This document shows, piece by piece, positions 1-8,967 of a DNA stretch of 64,000 nt. Under the pieces are notes generated by a model. The model saw nothing but the letters and a program-made list of their open reading frames with translations, was not told where the DNA came from and ran no database searches. The position numbers and the translations under genes are program-made. The DNA lies in NCBI RefSeq assembly GCF_027486195.1, contig NZ_JAIXPP010000011.1:58756-122755 (forward strand), given 5' to 3'. This stretch comes from Novosphingobium sp. (GTDB lineage: Bacteria; Pseudomonadota; Alphaproteobacteria; Sphingomonadales; Sphingomonadaceae). Position 1 is the first letter of the stretch; every line of letters begins with the position of its first letter.

Positions 1-295
1 GGGCGGCATCCTGCCAGAGATTGGCGATCTGCCCGCCGATCAGGCGCGGCATCGCGATCCGGTCGGTCGCCTCGGCAATCTTGAGCGCATCGGCGTAGAA
101 TCCGGCAAAGTGCGGATCGGCCTTGAGTACGGCGAGTGAGCGCGCGTTCTCGGCCTCGACCCAAGCCATGGCGCGCGGGGAACTGACCTCCTCGAGCCAG
201 ATATAGGGATCGCTCGGCTCAGCCACGGCTTGCGCCAGCGCCGGATGTGCGCTGGCCGACAAGGCCAAGGCCGCAAGAAGGGCGAGACGCCGCAT
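1..295 (-). CDS. Prolyl oligopeptidase family serine peptidase, N-terminal part (cut by window start)
   Basis: Only the first 98 codons lie in the window; the gene runs on past base 1. The product starts with a signal peptide (MRRLALLAALALSASAHPAL, probable cleavage after AQA) and continues into a stretch with DPYIWLEEV and ...AWVEAEN. That is the usual opening of the S9A prolyl oligopeptidase propeller domain, so a periplasmic or exported endopeptidase of proline-containing peptides is likely. The ATG at 295 is preceded by AGGGAG at suitable spacing. The catalytic Ser-Asp-His domain is outside the window and could not be checked. Confidence 0.8.
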   Translation of the reverse strand, partial: MRRLALLAALALSASAHPALAQAVAEPSDPYIWLEEVSSPRAMAWVEAENARSLAVLKADPHFAGFYADALKIAEATDRIAMPRLIGGQIANLWQDAA

Positions 296-375
296 GAAGA
301 TACTCCCTGTAGATCATGGCGTTGAGCCTATCGGCGCCCCGCATGCGGTTCAAGGCGGCAGTGGGGCAAAGTCCG

Positions 376-774
376 CTAGTCCCAATGCTCCATGTCCTCG
401 GCAGAGACGGTGACCCAAGGGTGCATCCGCGTCTCGAACACCGAGAAGCGCGGCGGCGGGAATGTCGGGTCGGCAAAGGCGCCGACGGGCACGGCGGTGA
501 GATCGGGCATCGAGGCCGAAACGAACGCCACAGTCGCGCCGCAGGTGGGGCAGAAGCGGAAGGTTGCGGGCTTGCCGCTTTCCCCCACGCGCACCCATTC
601 ATGGAACGGGCCGCTGAGCTCGACCTGATCCAGCGGCCAGCGCGCCTGCACTGCAAACGCACTGCCGCTGCGCTTCTGGCATTCGAGGCAGTGGCAGACC
701 GAGACGCGCACCGGTTCGCCCGTGCAGGTTGCGGTCAGCCCGCCGCACCGGCACGTGGCGATCCGCCGGGTCAT
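376..774 (-). CDS. GFA/CENP-V family zinc-binding protein
   Basis: Small protein of 132 residues with the zinc-ligand pattern of the GFA (glutathione-dependent formaldehyde-activating) family: C8-x-C10 near the N-terminus, C27-H-C29-x2-C32, and C75-x2-C78 in FCPTCG. Family members bind two zinc ions and are often annotated as S-(hydroxymethyl)glutathione synthase, but most are functionally unassigned and I make no substrate claim. The ATG at 774 overlaps the TGA of the upstream M16 peptidase as ATGA, indicating translational coupling; an in-frame start nine codons further upstream lies inside the peptidase gene and is less likely. Confidence 0.85.
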   Translation of the reverse strand: MTRRIATCRCGGLTATCTGEPVRVSVCHCLECQKRSGSAFAVQARWPLDQVELSGPFHEWVRVGESGKPATFRFCPTCGATVAFVSASMPDLTAVPVGAFADPTFPPPRFSVFETRMHPWVTVSAEDMEHWD

Positions 775-3698
775 TTCCCCGGCACGACCCTGAGCCGCCA
801 CGCCTTGCCCGGCACCAGATAGCGCTTGGCCAGCGTCTGCAGTCGCTCCGGCGTGATGGCGCTGTAGTCCGAGAGGATCGAGCGGATCTGCGTGAACTTG
901 TCCGGATCGAGCGCACCGCCTTCGAGCTGGTACATGTAGAACCCGTTGCCGGTGCTCGCGCGGGTGATGAGCTGCTTCATCGGCTCGGTCACGCGTGCGA
1001 TCTCATCCGGCGTTGCGGGTGCAGCGGCCAGATCGGCGGCGATCTTGTCGGTCGCACCGAAGAAAGCCGGGAGATCGCCAGGGCGCAACTGGCTCATCGC
1101 GGCGAGGTAGCCGCCCGAGGGCAGATCCAGCGGCCAGTTGGAGGATACCTGCGGCGCATAGCTGGCGCCGATCTTCTCGCGCATCGCATCGAACAGGCGG
1201 TTGTTGAAGACCTGCGCGAGGAGTTCGAGCTGGCGCGATTCGTGGACGCCAGCGTTGCCGCCGCCGGTGGGCCAGGCGACGAGCGCCGCCGCCGTGTTGG
1301 CATCGCCATGGTGGTTGAGCGTCAGCGGATCGCCGACCGGTTCGGGCACCTTGGGGGCAAAACCGGTCGCGGGCAGCGGATCGCGCGCGGGCAGCGCACC
1401 GAACGTGCGCTCGAGCGCGGCGACGGTCTCGTCGCGGTTGAAATCGCCGAAGATATCTACCTCGATCGGCCCCTGCTTGAGGAGCGCCGACCAGACACGG
1501 CGGAAACCTTCTGGGTTCGCCCGCGCAATTTCCGCCGGATTGGGCACGGCATAGCGAGGATCGCCATCCTTGAGCAGCCAGCCCACATCACGCCCCAGCA
1601 CCGAGGAGGCTGAGGCATTGGTCGATTCATAAGCCAGCCGCGCGGCGGCCTGCGCGCGGATCACCGGATTGGCATCCCAGCGCGGCATCGCCAGCTTGGC
1701 CGCGAAGAGGTAAAGCTGGTCGGCCAGGTCTGCTGGCCGCGTATCGGCCGAGAACTTGAAAGTCGTATCGTCGATATCGAAATCGAGGCTGAGCTTGCGG
1801 CCCGTCGCCAGCCGGTCGAGATCTTCGCGCCCGACAGTGCCGAAGCCGCTGTCCATCAGCGCTGTTTCGCCCAGCGAGGCGTAGACCGCATCCTTGGGAT
1901 CGATCACCGCATAACCGCCGCCGAAGTGGACACGCACGATCACCCGGCCCGGTTCGGCCTCGTTCGACCAGAGCAGCGCCTTCACGCCGTTCGAAAGCTC
2001 GATCCGCTCGATCCCGAGCAGGCCGGTGCCTTCGGCGTTCGCGAGCTTGCCGGGCTGGCCGATCGGCGGCAGGTCCTTGAAGCTCAAGGAACTGGCGGCA
2101 AGGCGGCTGCCCGAAGACGGCGCTACCGGCGCCTGCAGCGCGGCGCGCAAGTCCGCTTCGGTGCCATCGGTCGCCTTGGGAGTGATCAGCACGGGGCGGA
2201 TCACGGTTCCCTTGAACAGCGCGCGGGTGTGATCGAGCACTGCTGCCGGGGTAAACAGCGGGATCGACGAGCGGAAGATGCTGTAGACCGTATCGGGATT
2301 GGCCACCGTCTCGCGAATGTCGACCGCATCGGTGATGTCGTCCGCCAGCTTCGATCCGGCGAGCGTCTCCTGCGTTTCGACCGGCACCTTGAAGGCCACG
2401 TCGAACTCGGCCACCTCGCGGGCGATTTCCTCTTCGGTCGGCGGCGTTGCCAGCGCATCGGCGATAACTGCGCGGACATCTTTGACCGCAGCCTTCCAGT
2501 CGTCGGTCAGCGGGGTCACCGTCACCAGCGTGGCGTCGGCGGAGCGGCTGATGCGCTGCTGCTCGACCGAGGCGGCGAGGAAGCTGCCCCCAGCGCGCGC
2601 CCGGCCTTCGAGCCGGCGATTGATGATCGCGATGCCCAGCCGGTCGATCATCAGGCCCTGATTGTAGACGATCGTATCCTGCACTTTGTGCCACGGCCGC
2701 AGCACGGCATAATTGAAAACGCGCGGCAGATCGGGCTCAACCATGACTTTGGCATCGCCCACCGGATTTGCGGGATCACCGCCGACGGGCGGCTTTGGCG
2801 CACCGAAATCAGGGAGCGGCGGGCGCTTGCCCTTGGCAAAGCTCGCGCCCTTCCAGGTGCCGAACCACTGCTTGATGCGGGCGATCAGCGCCTCCGGATC
2901 GGCATCGCCGGCGACAACGATGACCGCATTGTCAGGACGGTACCATGCATCGTGGAACGCCTTGACCTTGGCCGGGGTTGCCGCGTTCAGCGTTTCCTCG
3001 GTCCCGATGGGCGAACGGCTGCCGAGCGGCTGGCCTGCGAAGAAAATGGCGCGCGTACCATCGAGGATGCGCGTCTGCGGGCCCGAGCGCTCGCGCATTT
3101 CGGCAAGCACGATCGGCACTTCGGTCTTCACGCCCACATCGGTGAAGATCGGCGCGGTGATCATGCCGGAAAGCAGGCGGAAGGTCTCGTCGAGCTTGGC
3201 GGGTGAAACGTCGGGAATGTCGAGCTTGTAGACGGTCTGCGTCGGGCTCGTCTCGGCATTGGTATCGCTGCCGAAAGTAGCGCCGAGCCGCTGCCAGGCG
3301 GGGATCGCCTCACCCGCCTTGAGGTATTTCGAATCGCGGAAGGTCAGGTGCTCGATCAGGTGCGCATAGCCGCGCTGCGGATCGGTTTCATAAAGCGAGC
3401 CCGCATCGATCAGCATGCGCACCGAAACCTGGCCTGGCGGCACGCCGTTGCGGCGCACGGCATAGCGCAGGCCATTGGGCAGGACACCGAAGATCCACGC
3501 CTTGTCCTGCGGCACATCGCTGCCGCGATAGAGCCAGGGGCCCGAACCGCTTGCCGTCTTGGGGGCCACTACCGCCGGCTTGGCCGGTGCTTTGGCAAGG
3601 ACCGGTGAGGGTGCTCCAAGCAGGCCGACAAGAACGGCGGAAAGTACGGGAGCGAGAGCGCGGGGCGTACGCGGGGCGAACCGGGACAGAAAAGCCAT
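771..3698 (-). CDS. M16 family zinc metallopeptidase, two-domain, secreted
   Basis: About 975 residues, the size of a pitrilysin/insulinase-type M16 protein with two homologous halves. The inverted zinc motif HxxEH is present as HLIEH (about residues 113-117), inside GYAHLIEHLTFRDSKY. The first 35 residues form a signal peptide, so the enzyme should act in the periplasm on peptides or small proteins. I start at the ATG at 3698, giving MAFLSRF followed by the hydrophobic core; a start seven codons upstream (3719) is open but shortens nothing useful. It is transcribed ahead of, and coupled to, the GFA-family gene. Confidence 0.9.
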   Translation of the reverse strand: MAFLSRFAPRTPRALAPVLSAVLVGLLGAPSPVLAKAPAKPAVVAPKTASGSGPWLYRGSDVPQDKAWIFGVLPNGLRYAVRRNGVPPGQVSVRMLIDAGSLYETDPQRGYAHLIEHLTFRDSKYLKAGEAIPAWQRLGATFGSDTNAETSPTQTVYKLDIPDVSPAKLDETFRLLSGMITAPIFTDVGVKTEVPIVLAEMRERSGPQTRILDGTRAIFFAGQPLGSRSPIGTEETLNAATPAKVKAFHDAWYRPDNAVIVVAGDADPEALIARIKQWFGTWKGASFAKGKRPPLPDFGAPKPPVGGDPANPVGDAKVMVEPDLPRVFNYAVLRPWHKVQDTIVYNQGLMIDRLGIAIINRRLEGRARAGGSFLAASVEQQRISRSADATLVTVTPLTDDWKAAVKDVRAVIADALATPPTEEEIAREVAEFDVAFKVPVETQETLAGSKLADDITDAVDIRETVANPDTVYSIFRSSIPLFTPAAVLDHTRALFKGTVIRPVLITPKATDGTEADLRAALQAPVAPSSGSRLAASSLSFKDLPPIGQPGKLANAEGTGLLGIERIELSNGVKALLWSNEAEPGRVIVRVHFGGGYAVIDPKDAVYASLGETALMDSGFGTVGREDLDRLATGRKLSLDFDIDDTTFKFSADTRPADLADQLYLFAAKLAMPRWDANPVIRAQAAARLAYESTNASASSVLGRDVGWLLKDGDPRYAVPNPAEIARANPEGFRRVWSALLKQGPIEVDIFGDFNRDETVAALERTFGALPARDPLPATGFAPKVPEPVGDPLTLNHHGDANTAAALVAWPTGGGNAGVHESRQLELLAQVFNNRLFDAMREKIGASYAPQVSSNWPLDLPSGGYLAAMSQLRPGDLPAFFGATDKIAADLAAAPATPDEIARVTEPMKQLITRASTGNGFYMYQLEGGALDPDKFTQIRSILSDYSAITPERLQTLAKRYLVPGKAWRLRVVPGK

Positions 3699-3767
3699 AT
3701 CCGCTGTATAGGGCGGCAAGAAATGAAGGACCAGTGAATTGGTCCCTCACCCCCTGCCGCGTTCAGA

Positions 3768-4385
3768 TCACTTCTTCGGCTTTGCCGGAGCCGGTGCCGG
3801 GGCCGGTGCATCCGCATCCGCGCCCTGCGACGGCTGGGCCGCCTGCTTCTGCGCTTCGGCACGCATCGCCGCGATTTCGGCTTCGGTCTTGAAATCGACC
3901 AGCTCCACCTGGAAGACGAGATCGGCATTCGCCGGGATCGGCCCGGCAGCCTTTTCGCCATAACCCAGCGCCGCCGGGATGCAGAAGCGCCAGACGCTGC
4001 CCTTGTTCATCAGCTGGAGGCCTTCGGAAAAGCCCTTGATCACGCCGCCGGCGGGGAAGGCCTGGCTGACGTTCTGATCGAACACGGTGCCATCGGCGGC
4101 AAGGTAACCGATGTAGTTGACGAGCACATAGTCGGACGCACCGGGCTTTGCGCCAGCCGCATCGCGCAGCATGCGGGTGCCGAGGCCCGAGGCGGTCTTC
4201 GCGCTGCACACGCGCTGCGCTGCGGGGACGACCGGGTTCAGCGGCACCGGCAGGATCTCGGCCACGGCAGCCGGCGCGGGTGCGGGCTTGGCGGCCTGCG
4301 CCAGAGCCGAGGCCGGCATCGCGGCGCAGGCGATAAGTGAAAGGGTAAGGGCGATTCGGCGAAGGCCGCAGTGCGTGGTGCTCAT
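3768..4385 (-). CDS. FKBP-type peptidyl-prolyl cis-trans isomerase, exported
   Basis: 205 residues. An N-terminal signal peptide (ends near ASALA) is followed by a Pro/Ala-rich linker and one FKBP domain (about residues 95-190) with DYVLVNYIGYLAADGTVFDQ, AFPAGGVIKGFSEGLQLM and ALGYGEKA...IPANADLVFQVELVDF, which hold the active-site Tyr/Asp/Phe and the IPANADL signature. It should be a periplasmic prolyl isomerase/chaperone. The C-terminus is a low-complexity Ala/Pro/Lys tail. The start is the ATG at 4385 directly before the signal peptide; longer in-frame versions run into the upstream region of the divergent nfu gene and carry no conserved sequence. Confidence 0.92.
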   Translation of the reverse strand: MSTTHCGLRRIALTLSLIACAAMPASALAQAAKPAPAPAAVAEILPVPLNPVVPAAQRVCSAKTASGLGTRMLRDAAGAKPGASDYVLVNYIGYLAADGTVFDQNVSQAFPAGGVIKGFSEGLQLMNKGSVWRFCIPAALGYGEKAAGPIPANADLVFQVELVDFKTEAEIAAMRAEAQKQAAQPSQGADADAPAPAPAPAKPKK

Positions 4386-4536
4386 GCGCGGCCCCTTAAA
4401 CCAGCCTGCCTGCACCTGCCAGCGCAGAACACCGCCCCGCACACTGATGGGTGAGGCCAAGGCCTGATGTTCGGGGCCTGATTTTCGGGCGCATTCGCCC
4501 CTTGACCCCCATCGATGGCGGCCTACATGCTGAGAC

Positions 4537-5118
4537 ATGTTCATTGAAACCGAAACCACCCCGAACCCCGCCACGCTGAAGTTTCTTCCGGGCGAGATCG
4601 TCATGGCCACCGGCACGCGCGAGTTCACCTCGCCCGAGGCGGCAGCGGCATCTCCGCTGGCGGAAGCGCTCTTCTCGATGGGCGATGTGACGGGCGTACT
4701 TTACGGGCGCGATTTCATCGCGGTGACGATCGCGCCGGGCTCCGAATGGGCACCGCTCAAGCCGCAGGTGCTCGCCCTGCTGCTCGATCATTTCGTGGCG
4801 CAGGCGCCGCTGTTCACCTCGGCCGGCGCGGACTTCGTGGTTCCCGGCGAGGCGGAGGATGACACGCACTACGGCGATGATCCGGCCGATGCCGAGATCG
4901 TCGAGCAGATCAAGGACCTGATCGAAACCCGCGTGCGCCCGGCCGTGGCGAACGATGGCGGCGACATCATCTATCGCGGCTTCCGCGAAGGCGTGGTCTA
5001 CCTCAAGATGCAGGGCGCCTGCTCGGGCTGCCCCTCGTCCACCGCCACGCTCAAGCACGGAATTGAATCGCTGCTCAAGCACTACGTGCCCGAAGTCAGC
5101 GAAGTGCGCGCCGCCTGA
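4537..5118 (+). CDS. nfuA: Nfu-type iron-sulfur cluster carrier
   Basis: 193 residues with an Nfu_N domain (MFIETETTPNPATLKFLPG) and a C-terminal NifU domain whose CxxC pair (C162, C165, in ACSGCPSS) binds a bridging 4Fe-4S cluster between two subunits. This is the mitochondrial/alphaproteobacterial NFU1 architecture, different from the A-type N-terminus of E. coli NfuA, so the symbol is used loosely. The role is delivery of clusters to apoproteins in the cytoplasm. It is divergent from the FKBP gene, with about 150 bases between the starts, and is followed after 42 bases by the RutE-like gene. Confidence 0.92.
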   Translation: MFIETETTPNPATLKFLPGEIVMATGTREFTSPEAAAASPLAEALFSMGDVTGVLYGRDFIAVTIAPGSEWAPLKPQVLALLLDHFVAQAPLFTSAGADFVVPGEAEDDTHYGDDPADAEIVEQIKDLIETRVRPAVANDGGDIIYRGFREGVVYLKMQGACSGCPSSTATLKHGIESLLKHYVPEVSEVRAA

Positions 5119-5160
5119 TCCCGATCCCCCGAAGGCCCGATCCCCCGAAGGTTTGCCCCG

Positions 5161-5751
5161 ATGTCCCTGCCGCTTGATGACACCGCGCTTGATCAGGTGT
5201 TCCGCACCGCCCGCACCTACAACGGCTATCTCGACAAGCCGGTGAGCGAGGAGCAGCTTCACGCGATCTGGGACCTGATGAAGATGGGGCCGACCTCGGC
5301 CAACCAGATGCCCGCGCGGCTCGTCTGGTGCGTGAGCGATGAGGCGAAGGAAAAGCTCGCCGCCTGCGCCGGGGGCACGAACCCTGACAAGATCCGCAAG
5401 GCACCCGTCAGCGTGATCATCGGCATGGACATCGATTTCCACGAGCAGCTGCCCTGGCTGTTCCCCCATGCCGATGCAAAGAGCTGGTTCGAGGGCAACG
5501 AAGCGCTGCGCGAGGTTTCCGCCATGCGCAACTCGACGCTGCAGGGCGCCTACTTCATCATCGCCGCACGCATGGTGGGTCTTGATACAGGGCCGATGTC
5601 GGGCTTCAACAATGCGGCGGTGGATGCGGCGTTCTTTGCCGGCACGCGCGTGAAGTCCAACTTCATTTCAACGCTGGGCTACGGCGATCCGGCCACGATC
5701 TTCGCGCGCAGCCCCCGGCCTGATTTCGCCACCTTCAACACGCTGGCCTGA
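5161..5751 (+). CDS. Nitroreductase-family oxidoreductase, RutE/malonic semialdehyde reductase type
   Basis: 196 residues, a single FMN nitroreductase fold. Recognisable pieces are the N-terminal FRTARTYNGYLDKPV, the FMN-binding MGPTSANQMPARLV, and AYFIIAARMVGLDTGPMSGF in the C-terminal half, which match the RutE subgroup. RutE reduces malonic semialdehyde in the Rut uracil pathway, but no other rut genes are nearby, so here it may be a general NAD(P)H-dependent nitro/aldehyde reductase. Downstream tsaB starts 12 bases after the stop. Confidence 0.85.
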   Translation: MSLPLDDTALDQVFRTARTYNGYLDKPVSEEQLHAIWDLMKMGPTSANQMPARLVWCVSDEAKEKLAACAGGTNPDKIRKAPVSVIIGMDIDFHEQLPWLFPHADAKSWFEGNEALREVSAMRNSTLQGAYFIIAARMVGLDTGPMSGFNNAAVDAAFFAGTRVKSNFISTLGYGDPATIFARSPRPDFATFNTLA

Positions 5752-5763
5752 GGCGGCACGCAC

Positions 5764-6381
5764 TTGCGCCGGCTGGTGATCGACAGCGCCACCGAAGCCT
5801 GTTCGGTGGCCTTGTTCGACGATGGAGAACTGGTGGCGGGCACCCATGCCATGCTCGGGCGTGGCCATGCCGAACAGCTTGTGCCGATGATCGCCGCTTT
5901 GCCCGGCAAGGGCCGAGCCGACCGCATCGCCGTCAACGCCGGCCCTGGCAGTTTCACCGGCATTCGCGTGGGCCTTGCCGCCGCGCGCGCGCTGGCGCTG
6001 GCGTGGGGCGTACCGCTCGAAGGCTATGCCTGCCTCGCGCTCGTCGGTGCGATGGCCCGCGCCGCACATGGCGGGAACGCCATCGACGTGGTGATGAGCG
6101 GCGGACACGGCGAGTGGTTCTTCCAGCCCTTCGCGGCAGACGGCACCGCGCTGGCCGAACCGGCATCATTGCTACCGGATGCGGCGACGGAGCGCTCGCA
6201 GGCGCTGGTCGTGGTCGGCAGCCAGGCCGAGGCGCTGGCCGCGCGGCGCGGCGGCACGCCTGCCGCCTATCCGCTCTGGCCCGATGCGCGCGCATTTGCG
6301 CTGCTCGGCCGCGATGCCCTGCGCCCCGATCCCACGCCCCGCTATGGCCGCGCACCCGATGCGCGGCTTCCGGTTGCGTGA
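5764..6381 (+). CDS. tsaB: tRNA threonylcarbamoyladenosine biosynthesis protein TsaB
   Basis: 205 residues of the ASKHA/Gcp-like fold: MRRLVIDSATEACSVALFDD at the N-terminus, GRGHAEQLVPMI, and the hallmark NAGPGSFTGIRVGLAAARAL. TsaB is the non-catalytic partner of TsaD in making t6A37 on ANN-decoding tRNAs. The start codon appears to be TTG at 5764, because the conserved N-terminus begins there and no ATG lies between it and the stop of the previous gene. rimI follows 27 bases downstream, a common pairing. Confidence 0.93.
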   Translation: MRRLVIDSATEACSVALFDDGELVAGTHAMLGRGHAEQLVPMIAALPGKGRADRIAVNAGPGSFTGIRVGLAAARALALAWGVPLEGYACLALVGAMARAAHGGNAIDVVMSGGHGEWFFQPFAADGTALAEPASLLPDAATERSQALVVVGSQAEALAARRGGTPAAYPLWPDARAFALLGRDALRPDPTPRYGRAPDARLPVA

Positions 6382-6408
6382 TGGCGACCGCGTGAAGGCA
6401 GCTTTGCC

Positions 6409-6897
6409 ATGAACTACAACGCGCCCGGCAGCGTCGATGATATCGACCGGATCATGGAAGTCATGACCGGCGCCTTCGCGCCCGAGTACGGAGAAGCATG
6501 GAACCGCCGTCAGGTTTCGGACTCGCTCCTGCTTACCGGAACCGGTTACTGCCTGATTGGCGCAGAGGGATCATTCGATCCGAACCTCGCAGAACCCGTG
6601 GCAGGGTTTGCCCTTACCCGGTCGATCTTCGACGAGGAAGAACTGCTGCTCTTCGCCGTACTTCCCCAGTATCGCGGCAAAGGTCTGGGGGCTTCACTGC
6701 TGACCCAAGTCATCGCACGGGCGCGTTTGCGGGGCATCCGGCGGCTATTTCTCGAAATGCGGCGGAACAATCCCGCCGGCAAGCTATACACGGGCTTTGG
6801 CTTCCGGACTGTCGGCATAAGAGCCGGATACTACCGCACAGCCAGCGGCGAGCGACTGGATGCACTCAGTCAGGAACTGTATATTGCGGACAATTAG
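6409..6897 (+). CDS. rimI: RimI-type GNAT N-acetyltransferase
   Basis: 162 residues with a complete GNAT fold. The acetyl-CoA loop is QYRGKGLGASLL (Q/RxxGxG/A), followed by RGIRRLFLEMRRNNPAGKLYTGFGF, the motif B region with the conserved Asn and Tyr. The position directly behind tsaB supports RimI, the alanine acetyltransferase of ribosomal protein S18 in E. coli, though alphaproteobacterial members may act on other N-termini. Base composition drops here compared with the genes upstream. A 175-base gap before mucR holds no further gene. Confidence 0.9.
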   Translation: MNYNAPGSVDDIDRIMEVMTGAFAPEYGEAWNRRQVSDSLLLTGTGYCLIGAEGSFDPNLAEPVAGFALTRSIFDEEELLLFAVLPQYRGKGLGASLLTQVIARARLRGIRRLFLEMRRNNPAGKLYTGFGFRTVGIRAGYYRTASGERLDALSQELYIADN

Positions 6898-7072
6898 GCA
6901 TATTTACCTGTATCGACCTGTGCTTGGGAGAATTCTGGCGGAAAAATGACCTGATTGGCCCGCAATGGTTGTAACTCTGTTGCGCAGGCGTATATGCGGT
7001 CCAGTCTACTCTGGACTCACTGAGCCTTGACTGGGCAAAAAGAAGATAACAACCGCAAAAGGTACGGGTACA

Positions 7073-7516
7073 ATGAGTGAAATCGAAAACGATATGCGGG
7101 AAACGCTGATCACGCTCACATCAGACATCGTCTCAGCCCACGTCAGCAACAACAGCGTCGCTGTTAACGACCTGCCGATGCTGATCAGCAATGTCTATGC
7201 CGCGCTGGCTGGCCTCAATCCCACGCAACCGGCAGCAGAACCGGCTCCTGAACCCGCGGTTTCGATCCGCGCTTCGGTGAAGAACGATCACATTGTCTGC
7301 CTTGAAGACGGCAAGAAGCTCAAGATGCTCAAGCGCCATCTGATGACGCGCTACAACATGACCCCGGATCAATATCGCGCCCGCTGGAACCTGCCGGCAG
7401 ACTACCCGATGGTCGCTCCGGCCTATGCTGAAAAGCGCCGCGAACTGGCCAAGAAGATCGGCCTCGGCCGCAAGCCTGCGCCCAAGCGTGGCCGCAGCGC
7501 CAAGGCTGCCGGCTAA
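7073..7516 (+). CDS. mucR: MucR/Ros family zinc-finger transcriptional regulator
   Basis: 147 residues. The C-terminal part carries the Ros/MucR core: IVCLEDGKKLKMLKRHLMTRYNMTPDQYRARWNLP, where a Cys and the downstream His residues contribute to the zinc-finger-like DNA-binding domain, followed by a basic tail (GRKPAPKRGRSAKAAG). MucR proteins are alphaproteobacterial global regulators of exopolysaccharide, motility and cell-cycle genes and act as H-NS-like silencers of AT-rich DNA. The upstream 175 bases are relatively AT-rich, which would suit autoregulation, but I cannot point to a specific operator. Confidence 0.92.
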   Translation: MSEIENDMRETLITLTSDIVSAHVSNNSVAVNDLPMLISNVYAALAGLNPTQPAAEPAPEPAVSIRASVKNDHIVCLEDGKKLKMLKRHLMTRYNMTPDQYRARWNLPADYPMVAPAYAEKRRELAKKIGLGRKPAPKRGRSAKAAG

Positions 7517-7526
7517 GCTGCCTGAA

Positions 7527-7585
7527 GCCGGCCAAGGCCGGCCCGGAACCGGCGAGGCCTCCATTCTTTTGCGCGTGGCCTCGCC
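7527..7585 (+). terminator. Possible terminator hairpins after mucR
   Basis: Just after the mucR stop come two inverted repeats: GCCGGCC-aa-GGCCGGC (7527-7542) and GGCGAGGCC (7551-7559) pairing with GGCCTCGCC (7577-7585) around a 17-base loop. A loose T-rich run (GTTCACTTTTCCCC) follows. The stems are perfect and GC-rich but the U-tract is poor, so termination is plausible rather than certain. Confidence 0.45.
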
Positions 7586-7700
7586 GTGTTCACTTTTCCC
7601 CGATCCGGGCCTGATACTGCCCGCAAATCGACAGCGCGCCGGTTGAAGAATTGGCGCAGCAAACTATGCTGCACGCAATCTAACCGGATGGGCCGCAAGC

Positions 7701-8123
7701 TTGCACCAGGCAATCGACATCGAAGCGCTTTGCGCGGAACGGGGTCTCAGGATCACCGAACAACGCCGCGTGATCGCGCAGGTGCTGTCGGAGAGCGACG
7801 ACCATCCCGATGTCGAGAAGCTGCATGAGCGCGCATCGGCGCGCGATCCGCGCATTTCCATCGCCACGGTCTACCGCACCGTCCGCCTCTTCGAGGAGGC
7901 GGGGATCCTTGATCGCCACGATTTCGGCGATGGCCGCGCCCGATATGAGGCGACGCCCGAGGCGCACCACGACCATCTGATCGATGTCGAGACCGGAAAG
8001 GTCATCGAATTCGTCGATCCGGAGCTTGAGGCGCTGCAGCGCCAGATTGCCGAACGGCTTGGCTACCGCCTCGTCGACCACCGCATGGAGCTATATGGTG
8101 TCAAGTCTGATCGCGAGGCGTAA
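7701..8123 (+). CDS. fur: Ferric uptake regulator family protein Fur
   Basis: 140 residues with the Fur winged helix (ERGLRITEQRRVIAQVL, then ISIATVYRTVRLFEEAGIL as recognition helix) and the metal-sensing part EAHHDHLIDVETGKVIEF. The usual CxxC zinc pair after HHDH is replaced by DVET, as in many alphaproteobacterial Fur proteins, so structural zinc binding through Cys is absent. It should sense Fe(II) and repress iron-uptake genes. The start appears to be TTG at 7701, matching the conserved MHxxIDIEALC N-terminus; no in-frame ATG lies close by and the ribosome binding site is weak. Confidence 0.9.
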   Translation: MHQAIDIEALCAERGLRITEQRRVIAQVLSESDDHPDVEKLHERASARDPRISIATVYRTVRLFEEAGILDRHDFGDGRARYEATPEAHHDHLIDVETGKVIEFVDPELEALQRQIAERLGYRLVDHRMELYGVKSDREA

Positions 8124-8967
8124 GGCCCGCCGCCAGGTCGGCCCGGAACGCGGCGCAGCCATCACCTGGATGGGCTGGATGCGGATCGTGCTGCGCGGTG
8201 TGGCGCTGGTGCTGGCCATGCTGCTCTGCGTGCCGCTGCACTACCTCTACCGCGTCGTGCATTATGGCTCGCCGTTTCCCAAGCTGTTCCTGTTTCTGGC
8301 GGCGCGCATCATCGGCGCGCGTGTGCGGGTCCACGGCGTGCCGCTGAAGCGCGATGTGTTTTATATCTCGAACCATCTTTCGTGGGTGGATATCCTTGCG
8401 CTTGGCGGGGCCAGCGGCACGGCCTTCGTTGCCAAGGCCGAATTGTCGCAAGCGCCGATCGTCGGCTGGCTCGCGCGGATCAACCGCACCGTGTTCGTGA
8501 GCCGTGAGGACCGGATGGGCGTGGCAGACCAGATCAACCGCCTCAAGGAAGCGCTGGCCGACAACTGGTCGATCACCGTGTTCCCTGAAGGCACCTGCAC
8601 CGATGGCAAATCGCTGCTCCCCTTCAAGACCTCGATGCTGCGCGTGCTGGAGCCGCCGCCGCCGGGCGTGATGGTGCAGCCGGTGGTGCTCGATTATGGC
8701 CGCGTCGCCGAATGGATCGGTTGGATCGGCACGGAAGACGGTGTTTCCAACGGCAAGCGCATTCTCTCACGTCGTGGTTCGTTCCGGCTCGAGGTTCACT
8801 TCCTCGAACCATTCGATCCGCAGGGGCTGGCCGGACGCAAGGCGATCGCCGCCGAAGCGCGCCGCCGCATCGAACCCGCGCTGGAAGCCGCATTGGGTGA
8901 ACCGCTGCGGCCCTTCGCTTTCGATGTCGCGCCCGTACGCTACGAAGCGGCCAAGAGCGCGGCGTGA
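8095..8967 (+). CDS. 1-acyl-sn-glycerol-3-phosphate acyltransferase family protein (PlsC)
   Basis: About 290 residues. One N-terminal membrane segment (IVLRGVALVLAMLLCVPLHY) precedes the PlsC domain with the catalytic NHLSWVD (HX4D), the INRTVFVSRED block, and FPEGTCTDGKSLLPFKTS, the third motif binding the phosphate. It should acylate lysophosphatidic acid or an ornithine-type lysolipid at the inner membrane. The ATG at 8095 has GGAG six bases upstream and overlaps the end of fur by 29 bases; a second candidate ATG is at 8170. The stop overlaps the GTG start of the next gene (GTGA). Confidence 0.9.
   Translation: MVSSLIARRKARRQVGPERGAAITWMGWMRIVLRGVALVLAMLLCVPLHYLYRVVHYGSPFPKLFLFLAARIIGARVRVHGVPLKRDVFYISNHLSWVDILALGGASGTAFVAKAELSQAPIVGWLARINRTVFVSREDRMGVADQINRLKEALADNWSITVFPEGTCTDGKSLLPFKTSMLRVLEPPPPGVMVQPVVLDYGRVAEWIGWIGTEDGVSNGKRILSRRGSFRLEVHFLEPFDPQGLAGRKAIAAEARRRIEPALEAALGEPLRPFAFDVAPVRYEAAKSAA

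Noticed and set aside
1926..3206. Long plus-strand open frame opposite the M16 peptidase
   Set aside because: It mirrors the codon structure of the peptidase, has no recognisable domains and is a normal by-product of high G+C. The same applies to long antisense frames opposite arsH/cyclophilin (19012-20781), pyrC (52195-53241 part), moaA (57224-58519) and thrC (60630-62060).
6898..7072. tRNA or small RNA upstream of mucR
   Set aside because: Short complementary pieces are present but no cloverleaf with a T-loop GTTCRA; best read as the mucR promoter region.
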